Below are positions 1-4,464 of a DNA stretch of 5,059 nucleotides, one piece after another (within the stretch, counting starts at the first letter, position 1; the number at the start of each line of letters is the position of its first letter). Below the pieces are notes generated by a model. The model did no database searches. It was not told the DNA's origin and saw only the letters and a program-made list of their open reading frames with translations. A program made the translations under genes and the position numbers. Location of the stretch: positions 1-5,059 of the forward strand of contig JADHXF010000098.1 in assembly GCA_016783105.1 (NCBI GenBank), in the 5' to 3' direction. This DNA comes from Dehalococcoidales bacterium (GTDB taxonomy: Bacteria; Chloroflexota; Dehalococcoidia; Dehalococcoidales; RBG-16-60-22).

Positions 1-570
1 GTACATAAAAACGAGGTGTGAATGCGGCCACGGACCGGAATCGGCCAGAATGGGAATCCCCAGTTCCTGGCATTTCGCATACATCGGCCAGAACGCCTTA
101 TCGTCGGGGTAATGGGAGAACTGCCCGGGATGCATCTTCACCCCCCTGGCGCCCTGGCTTGCCCTCAGGGCTATCTCTTCGGCCATATCTTCAGGACTGC
201 CCAGGTCATCAGACATACCTATGAAAGGGAGCAGTCTTGGAAACTGGCGCCCGACGCCACAGCCCCACTCGTTCATTTCACGCATTATCGGTCCAATCTG
301 CTGACTGATTCTTTCTTTTTCCTTCCGGCGCTGCGCTTCAGGAAGCTCCCCCAGCTTTGCTTTTTCATATAAAGGCCCCCGCTGCTGGCGGGGTACGAGA
401 ATCATAAAGGCCGTCGCGGTGATGTTGTTCATATCCATATATTCGATTCTTCGTTCTGGAGTCGACCACCGGTCCCGCTCCCTGCGCCCCGGCAGTGGAA
501 AATAAGTCCTCTCCTCCTCCTCCGTTCGACAAAGGTGAACGTGCATATCAACAATCTCGAAGTCTTCCAT
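1..570 (-). CDS. Amidohydrolase-2 family metal-dependent hydrolase, N-terminal part (gene continues past left edge)
   Basis: The frame is open from an ATG at 570 to base 1, giving 190 codons with no stop, so the C-terminus is outside the window. The start is well supported: a perfect AAGGAGG (577-583) lies 6 nt upstream. The protein begins MEDFEIVDMHVHL. The D-x-H-x-H pattern (D8, H10, H12) is the first metal-binding strand of the TIM-barrel amidohydrolases (PF04909/COG2159). A second family block, GVKMHPG (H147), is followed by YPDD and a conserved Y-x-x-x-x-x-LGIPIL strand. Relatives include hydrolases and decarboxylases such as ACMSD and gamma-resorcylate decarboxylase, so the substrate cannot be named. 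At the strand that usually ends in a His (LFHTG-like), this protein reads ILADSG, with Asp177 where His is usual. A short Glu run (EEEE, residues 17-20) comes from a CTC repeat on the plus strand. No signal peptide is seen, so it is probably cytoplasmic. It lies 246 nt downstream of the kinase gene and may or may not share its transcript. Confidence 0.88.
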   Translation of the reverse strand, partial: MEDFEIVDMHVHLCRTEEEERTYFPLPGRRERDRWSTPERRIEYMDMNNITATAFMILVPRQQRGPLYEKAKLGELPEAQRRKEKERISQQIGPIMREMNEWGCGVGRQFPRLLPFIGMSDDLGSPEDMAEEIALRASQGARGVKMHPGQFSHYPDDKAFWPMYAKCQELGIPILADSGPWPHSHLVFMY

Positions 571-602
571 AGATGGCCTCCTTTTTAAAAATTTTTAATG
601 CA

Positions 603-788
603 GGAATTCGATTCCGGTTATAGCAAAATCAGCGATTATTTTATGGGCGGTTTAGCTCAGCCCGCATGTTCCGGGCCAACACAAATTAATTGCTACAATA
701 GCATAAAGGAGTACAGGATTCAAACCGAATCCGAATGGGCGCTTTTTCCCGCAGGCGATTATATTCCTTCAAGCTAACGGGAGCTCCC
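603..788. other. Hairpin-rich spacer between amidohydrolase and kinase genes
   Basis: This noncoding stretch holds five short perfect inverted repeats: GGAAT-tcg-ATTCC at 603-615, GCCCG-7 nt-CGGGC at 660-676, TGCTA-caa-TAGCA at 691-703, GGATTC-aaacc-GAATCC at 716-732 and the palindrome GGGAGCTCCC at 779-788. None is followed by a T-run on either strand, so none looks like an intrinsic terminator. No open frame of useful length is present on either strand. The density of hairpins suggests a structured RNA, a recombination site or decayed RNA-gene material, but no known RNA family is recognised. Confidence 0.4.
617..625 (-). promoter_or_regulatory. Possible extended -10 promoter for the amidohydrolase gene
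   Basis: The minus strand reads TGCTATAAC, which fits an extended -10 element (TGnTATAAT) with one mismatch. It lies about 47 nt upstream of the amidohydrolase ATG at 570. No convincing -35 box lies 16-18 nt further upstream, as is often true of extended -10 promoters. A perfect TATAAT also occurs on the minus strand at 758-763, but it too lacks a -35. Either could let the amidohydrolase be transcribed separately from the upstream operon. Confidence 0.28.
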
Positions 789-799
789 AGCGCGCCTGT

Positions 800-854
800 G
801 AGCACCTGGCTCTGAATCAGGGTATCGCCGATTCGAGCCCGGTACGGCCTACCA
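800..854 (+). pseudogene. tRNA-like 3' half with CUG (Gln) anticodon, probable tRNA remnant
   Basis: Fifty-five bases follow canonical tRNA spacing from position 22 to the CCA end. They comprise the 3' D-stem GAGC (800-803), A26, a 5-bp anticodon stem CCTGG/TCAGG (805-809 with 817-821) closed by one G-T pair, and the 7-base loop CTCTGAA with U33 and anticodon CTG (812-814). A 5-base variable region ends in C48. The T-loop is TTCGAGC (832-838) in stem GCCGA/CCGGT, followed by acceptor strand ACGGCCT (844-850), discriminator A and an encoded CCA (852-854). Two flaws argue against a working gene. The nearly universal G53-C61 pair is A-C here. The seven bases expected to form the 5' acceptor strand (774-780) pair at only two positions, and the D-loop would be 13 nt. 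The 3' end lies antisense inside the kinase gene, whose stop codon falls in the anticodon stem. Likely a remnant, for example an attachment-site copy of a tRNA 3' end; coincidence is possible but the spacing is hard to dismiss. Confidence 0.45.
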
Positions 855-2301
855 GTGCTACCGTGAAATCAACCAGGCTGATATTGGGTGTTGCGACTAT
901 TCCGCTGTCGAGTTTCCACAGGATGGGAGAAGTGTTATGTCTTTTTATGCCCTCATCTATGTTTAATCCCGCCTTCTCGGCTTCTGCCACCGTCTCGCCG
1001 TCTACAATACCGCCTGCAAAACAACCGGGCATACTATCGGGACCTGTGGAGAACTGAGTGCCGGGTCCGTCAGTCCCGTCAGTATCCACCGATGCTATCA
1101 CTGTGTTTCTACATCCAGCTATACCCTGGGCAGCTGATAACGCATACTCCTGGTTTCGACCGCCAATCCCCCTCTCACTGCCTACCGTGACGACCATCTC
1201 ACCGCTGGTGAATATGGCACAGGGCGGTTTGAAAGGTTTACCGGTACGCTCAATTGTCCGGCAAATGGCCGCCATATGAGAACCAGCCTGGCGTGCTTCC
1301 ACGATCCATAAATCATCGGTGAGCAAGACAGGTTTGAAACCCAGTTCCCCCGCTTTCTTCATCGCCGCCGGAATTTTAGCCGTATATTTATATCCCGGCA
1401 TCACGCCGAAGATGCGGGAAGGCATCTTTTCGAATTCATCTGCTTTTACCGTCTCGTATTTGGGGTCGCCCTCTGCCAGAAACTCCCTGACTGAGGAGGG
1501 AACCTCCTCCCAGGCATCCCATTTTTTCAGATTTTCAACTGCGAGCTGGAAGGTGGTGTAATCGGGGAGCGTTTGCAGCCAGTAATTTTCATACATGAGC
1601 TCTTCATAGGTGAGAGGGTCGCGGGCGACTATGTGAACCGTCTGCGCCGGATAGATATACCTGCTTATCTTTCCCCCCTTCATCATATCAAGGTGATTCC
1701 GGATTGAGTTTACGTCGGCGGTAGGTGCGCCGTGTTCGATCTGCAAAATATGCGTTGTCTTTCTCACGTCCTCCAGGCTTACGCCGGGTACAGGCATGGT
1801 TAGAGTTGACGAGACACCATTACTGACACAGGTGAACACCAGGTCATTCCTGGTGAGCCCCCTAGTCATCTCAAGAATCCGCTCACATCCTCTCACACAG
1901 TCCTCATCCGGTATCGGATGTCCACCCAGGGTGACGCCTATTCTCTGGAGGTGAACCGGGTGGCCCTTCTTATCGATGACATGCCCGCCGGTTATTCTCT
2001 CTCCAAGCGTTTCTTCGATAGCCTGCGCTACTCTCTGGACTCCTTTGCCTGCTCCGAATACGTAGATACGCTCGACTTGAGACAGGTCATAGACTGCCTT
2101 TCCCGAATGCGGGTCTCCTTCCGGCTCGAACTCTTTGCGTCCGACAGTAAGTTTATTACCTTCCAGATGGATAAGCTTTCTGGTATTGTGGTACGGGTCT
2201 GCCGCCTGCAAACCTGTCTCCAGTATCTCAAGCATGGCCTTCCTTACAGGCACATTTCCATGAGACACAAGACTCTCAGCGTTCTTTATCCTTAATTCCA
2301 T
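817..2301 (-). CDS. MOFRL/DUF4147 family glycerate 2-kinase-like protein
   Basis: This 494-residue protein has the two-domain architecture of bacterial glycerate 2-kinases (GckA/TtuD type), which phosphorylate D-glycerate at C2 with ATP in the cytoplasm. The N-terminal DUF4147 domain shows the start block R20-K-A..AADP, GAGK (83-86, K86), GGHPIPDE (126-133), the N-x-I-R-N-H-L block and KGG (208-210). The C-terminal MOFRL domain shows SGE (366-368), GGRNQE (380-385, R382), DTDGTDGP (406-413) and IVDG (432-435). K86 and R382 match the Lys and Arg thought to be catalytic in this family. Odd points: the usual SGGGSALL phosphate-binding loop reads SNGVSSTL (160-167), the usual S-D-V-x-G-D after the beta strand reads ARDPL, and there is an insertion after DTDGTDGP. 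The last nine or so residues (RTGLESAIP) extend past the usual family end and are read antisense to a tRNA-like sequence. The ATG at 2301 has a purine-rich SD (GAGGGAG). The gene starts 22 nt after the enolase-like gene, so the two are co-transcribed. Fold and family are sure; the exact substrate is not. Confidence 0.9.
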   Translation of the reverse strand: MELRIKNAESLVSHGNVPVRKAMLEILETGLQAADPYHNTRKLIHLEGNKLTVGRKEFEPEGDPHSGKAVYDLSQVERIYVFGAGKGVQRVAQAIEETLGERITGGHVIDKKGHPVHLQRIGVTLGGHPIPDEDCVRGCERILEMTRGLTRNDLVFTCVSNGVSSTLTMPVPGVSLEDVRKTTHILQIEHGAPTADVNSIRNHLDMMKGGKISRYIYPAQTVHIVARDPLTYEELMYENYWLQTLPDYTTFQLAVENLKKWDAWEEVPSSVREFLAEGDPKYETVKADEFEKMPSRIFGVMPGYKYTAKIPAAMKKAGELGFKPVLLTDDLWIVEARQAGSHMAAICRTIERTGKPFKPPCAIFTSGEMVVTVGSERGIGGRNQEYALSAAQGIAGCRNTVIASVDTDGTDGPGTQFSTGPDSMPGCFAGGIVDGETVAEAEKAGLNIDEGIKRHNTSPILWKLDSGIVATPNISLVDFTVALVGRTGLESAIP

Positions 2302-2323
2302 CTCTCCCTCTTAAAAAGGGCGC

Positions 2324-3619
2324 TTAACCAGATTCAGATGACAGTTTCCTGAACGCCTGTACCCCTTTGTATTTTGCCTCATCACCAAGTTCTTCCTCTA
2401 TTCGCAGCAGACGGTTATGCTTAACGACGCTCTTGGCGCGTGGAGGGCCTGTTTTGATTTGACCGCAGCCACTCAACACGGATAAATCGGTAATGGTTGC
2501 ATCTTCTGTTTCTCCAGAACGGGTGCTCAGCATAGCGGCCCATCCCGCCTCGCTGGCGATTCGTATCGTCTCCAGTGTCTCGGAAAGAGTCCCTATCTGG
2601 TTGGGCTTAATCAGTACCGCGTTGGCAACACCCAGAGCAATTCCCTTCTTTACTATCTCAGGGTTGGTGGTAAAGAGGTCATCGCCGACCAGCTGCACCC
2701 GTTCCCCGATATGCTTGGTGATAGCCTGCCAGCCATTCCAGTCCTCCTCGGACATGGGGTCTTCAATACTTATGATGGGATAGGTGTCTATCCATTCACT
2801 CCATAAATTATCCATTTCTGATGACGTTAATTCTCTTTTCTCACACCGCAGAACATATTTGCCATCCTTATACAGTTCCGATGTAGCCGCATCTATTCCG
2901 ATAAAACACTGTTTGCCAAGCCTGTAGCCGGCTTTTTCTATCGCTGACGCAATCGCTTCAACTCCCTCCTGGTTAGACTTGAGAGGCGCCGCCAGTGGAC
3001 CCGTGGGCTGAATGCTACCCCCCTTTTTTTGGAGCAGATCCAGCAACGCATGGAATATGGCAACTCCTGCCTCCAGCGCTTCCCGAAAGCTGGAAACTCC
3101 TGCCGGTATCACCAGATACTCCTGGAAGTCCACCGAATTCCGGGCGTGTGCACCGCCCTCTAACATGTCAAACGCAGGAACCGGCAAGGCAAAAGGGCCC
3201 TCGCCACCCAGGTATCTATACAGCGGCAATTGCTTATTTGCCGCCGCCGCGTGAGCCGTAGCCAGTGACACGGCCAGAATAGCATTGCCTCCCAGCCGGC
3301 TTTTATTGGATGTGCCATCCAGTTCCAGTAGTTTGCGGTCAATCATCTCCTGCTGGGATGCACTCATGCCCTCCAGGGCCGGCCCGATTACCTCCTGGAC
3401 ATTTCGCACGGCCTTGAGGACACCCCTGCCGGCGAATCTCTTTGGGTCTCCGTCGAGCAACTGGCCCACCTCACTGCTGCCCACACTGATACCAGCGGGG
3501 ACGGCGGCCCGACCACAGCTACCATCAGAGAGCGATACTTCTGCCTCTACTGTCGGGTTACCAAGAAAGTTCAATATCTCACGCGCCCGCACACGTGAGA
3601 TTAGATCCGGATTACTCAT
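2324..3619 (-). CDS. Enolase (phosphopyruvate hydratase) paralogue with altered catalytic residues
   Basis: The 431-residue product matches enolase (eno) in length and along its whole sequence. Canonical enolase interconverts 2-phosphoglycerate and phosphoenolpyruvate in glycolysis. Retained features are GNPTVE (20-25), Ser45 of the mobile loop, ELDGT-x-NKS, GGAHA with H158, QE (E167), metal ligands D243, E286 (SIEDP) and D313 (VGDD), catalytic-base K338 (LIKPNQIGT), SGETED (368-373) and K389 (QIKTG). Changed features are DSRGNP to NFLGNP (loss of an Arg), SGAST to AGISV in the mobile loop, and SHRSGE to STRSGE (His to Thr366). The GDEGGFAP loop carrying the catalytic Glu is replaced by PTGPLAAP (205-212). 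Loss of that Glu and His makes normal enolase activity unlikely, so a paralogue with another substrate or role is inferred. The start was set at ATG 3619, which has GAGGAG 7 nt upstream; an in-frame GTG at 3634 overlaps that SD and is less likely. An A7G6 tract (3030-3018) lies in the gene. It is first gene of the operon with the kinase. Confidence 0.9.
   Translation of the reverse strand: MSNPDLISRVRAREILNFLGNPTVEAEVSLSDGSCGRAAVPAGISVGSSEVGQLLDGDPKRFAGRGVLKAVRNVQEVIGPALEGMSASQQEMIDRKLLELDGTSNKSRLGGNAILAVSLATAHAAAANKQLPLYRYLGGEGPFALPVPAFDMLEGGAHARNSVDFQEYLVIPAGVSSFREALEAGVAIFHALLDLLQKKGGSIQPTGPLAAPLKSNQEGVEAIASAIEKAGYRLGKQCFIGIDAATSELYKDGKYVLRCEKRELTSSEMDNLWSEWIDTYPIISIEDPMSEEDWNGWQAITKHIGERVQLVGDDLFTTNPEIVKKGIALGVANAVLIKPNQIGTLSETLETIRIASEAGWAAMLSTRSGETEDATITDLSVLSGCGQIKTGPPRAKSVVKHNRLLRIEEELGDEAKYKGVQAFRKLSSESG
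3023..3029 (-). other. In-register A-AAA-AAG slippery heptamer (possible -1 frameshift site)
   Basis: Codons 197-199 of the enolase-like gene read CAA AAA AAG. This gives A-AAA-AAG in the zero-frame register used by the dnaX programmed frameshift. A -1 slip leads to two Gly codons and then TAG (3017-3015), ending the product at about 201 residues, just before the position of the missing catalytic-Glu loop. No SD-like stimulator is seen upstream and no strong stem-loop downstream, though six Gs follow directly. Function is unproven; the tract could also be prone to sequencing error. Confidence 0.35.
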
Positions 3620-3626
3620 TTCACTT

Positions 3627-3632
3627 CTCCTC
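3627..3632 (-). promoter_or_regulatory. Ribosome binding site of the enolase-like gene (decides the start)
   Basis: The minus strand reads GAGGAG, followed by a 7-nt spacer and ATG at 3619. The alternative in-frame GTG at 3634-3632 shares a base with this SD and has no comparable site of its own, so the shorter 431-residue protein is preferred over 436. Confidence 0.75.
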
Positions 3633-3780
3633 ACTAATGTCCTTTTTCTCAGGTTAATATCTGCGCATGGTTAATTGGTTTGCCCATTATCACACATTTA
3701 CAATTTCGTTAGCAATGGCTTTGGGCGACAAGGCCTATCACATTACGCCATATTGTGTCCTTAATCTCCATAAAAAGAAT

Positions 3781-3800
3781 AACATCCTTCTGCAGATGTT
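3781..3800. repeat. Inverted repeat AACATC-8 nt-GATGTT over the -10 and start point
   Basis: Two perfect 6-nt arms (3781-3786 and 3795-3800) flank an 8-nt spacer, TTCTGCAG on the plus strand. The repeat overlaps the end of the proposed -10 box and the likely transcription start, which is where a repressor operator would sit. On the minus strand it is followed by a T-rich stretch ending in TTTTT, so a weak AT-rich terminator or attenuator is an alternative reading. Confidence 0.4.
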
Positions 3801-3826
3801 TTACAGAGCCTGCTCACAACTGTCAA
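3798..3826 (-). promoter_or_regulatory. Sigma70-type promoter for the enolase-like/kinase operon
   Basis: The minus strand has a perfect -35 TTGACA (3826-3821), a 17-nt spacer and -10 TAAAAC (3803-3798, 4 of 6 matches to TATAAT). Transcription would begin near 3790 and run toward the enolase-like gene with a leader of about 170 nt. A second TTGACA at 3926-3921 has only a poor -10 (TAACAA) at 17-nt spacing. The position in the only sizeable gap upstream of the operon supports the call. Confidence 0.55.
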
Positions 3827-4054
3827 TCAATTAATAGCGGCATTGACGAAATATCAAGACGTTAGTAATATAATCAATGCCCTTGCCGAATTAATCGTTG
3901 TTAATCTCTAAGGTTTTGACTGTCAAGTACCCTGCCCACGATGCCCGTTGACGCCATCTTGGACGTGATTAAATTCAGCCGAGTTTAGAATACAAAAAAG
4001 GGCAGCAAACGAAGTGGGCTGGGGCAGGTTACGTTAAGTTTTAGCTTATCTTGA

Positions 4055-4441
4055 CTATTTAAGGAGTTTTTCCACTCGTTTTAAAAGCTCTTCCGGGCTT
4101 AAGGGCTTTTCAGCGTAATCATCTGCCTCAAGATTGAAACCTGCGCTTGTCGGTATGTTGGTTTCCTTCCCTTTTTCCGAAAAGCTGGTCATGATTAACA
4201 CTGGTATGCGTTCCAGTTCGGGATCGCTTTTTAGCTGCTCACAAGCGGTGAACCCGTCCTTTACCGGCATGATAATATCCAGTATGATCAGGTCTGGCTT
4301 ATCTTGTTTCGCCTTCTTCAGCCCCTCATCTCCATCCGAGGCAGAAATCACCTGGTAATTTTTACTCTCCAGCACCGCCTGGGTTGCTTTTATGAACACG
4401 GCATCATCATCAATAACCAGAATCTTCGCTTGTGTAGTCAC
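4055..4441 (-). CDS. Stand-alone CheY-like response regulator receiver
   Basis: The 128-residue protein is a single receiver domain with no output domain. It shows the acidic pocket D11-D12-D13, phosphoacceptor D55 (LDIIMP, with P59 and DG 62-63), switch residue T85 (MTS), aromatic Y109 and K112 in EKP. Such proteins take phosphate from a histidine kinase or phosphotransfer protein and act by binding partners in the cytoplasm. The Thr-to-Lys distance is 27 residues against 22 in CheY, so the beta4-beta5 region is longer than usual. The start is GTG at 4441, fixed by a strong AAGGAGG 7 nt upstream. It begins 23 nt after the hybrid kinase gene and ends with a similar helix (SPEELLKRVEKLLK against SPPALLQRVEKVLQSK), which suggests the two receivers arose by duplication. 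The next gene downstream is 435 nt away, so regulation of the enolase-kinase operon by this pair cannot be assumed. Confidence 0.93.
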   Translation of the reverse strand: MTTQAKILVIDDDAVFIKATQAVLESKNYQVISASDGDEGLKKAKQDKPDLIILDIIMPVKDGFTACEQLKSDPELERIPVLIMTSFSEKGKETNIPTSAGFNLEADDYAEKPLSPEELLKRVEKLLK

Positions 4442-4448
4442 TTTACTG

Positions 4449-4455
4449 CCTCCTT
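4449..4455 (-). promoter_or_regulatory. Ribosome binding site fixing the GTG start of the receiver gene
   Basis: The minus strand reads AAGGAGG with a 7-nt spacer to GTG at 4441. The next in-frame ATG is far inside the receiver fold (M58), so this SD identifies GTG as the true start. Confidence 0.8.
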
Positions 4456-4464
4456 GTTTACATT

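Larger units (their letters stand above)
3620..4054. other. 435-nt AT-rich intergenic region upstream of the enolase-kinase operon
   Basis: This gap separates the end of the response regulator gene from the enolase-like gene. It holds a candidate promoter near 3798-3826, an inverted repeat at 3781-3800, two copies of minus-strand TTGACAGT exactly 100 nt apart (3819-3826 and 3919-3926), and a T6 run on the minus strand at 3999-3994 not far after the regulator stop. A leader of roughly 170 nt would lie between the promoter and the start codon. I see no supported gene. A plus-strand frame of 55 codons (3667-3834) lacks an SD and looks random. No riboswitch family was recognised. Confidence 0.6.

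Noticed and set aside
18..372. Two overlapping plus-strand reading frames at the left end
   Set aside because: They lie opposite a clear amidohydrolase reading frame with family motifs and a perfect SD; their translations show no domain pattern.
3000..3030. Loss of the enolase GDEGGFAP loop explained by an assembly frameshift at A7G6
   Set aside because: Neither alternative frame downstream encodes the motif; one hits a stop at once and the zero frame keeps homology on both sides.
3285..3674. 129-codon plus-strand frame opposite the enolase-like gene
   Set aside because: It is antisense to conserved enolase sequence, is Ser/Arg/Leu-rich as expected of a shadow frame, and has no SD.
3730..3790. 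Short minus-strand leader peptide frames of 15-20 codons in the operon leader
   Set aside because: No proper SD and no run of regulatory codons that would suggest attenuation.
3804..3821. CRP-like site TGTGA-6 nt-TCTGT between the -35 and -10
   Set aside because: The right half has two mismatches to TCACA and the position inside the promoter spacer is atypical for activation.
3667..3834. Plus-strand frame of 55 codons beginning MVNWFAHYH
   Set aside because: No SD upstream, no recognisable domain, and it runs antisense through the proposed promoter.
3994..4021. Intrinsic terminator after the receiver gene (minus strand CAGC-11 nt-GCTG, CCC, TTTTTT)
   Set aside because: The T6 run is good but the stem has only four pairs with an 11-nt loop, too weak to call a terminator.
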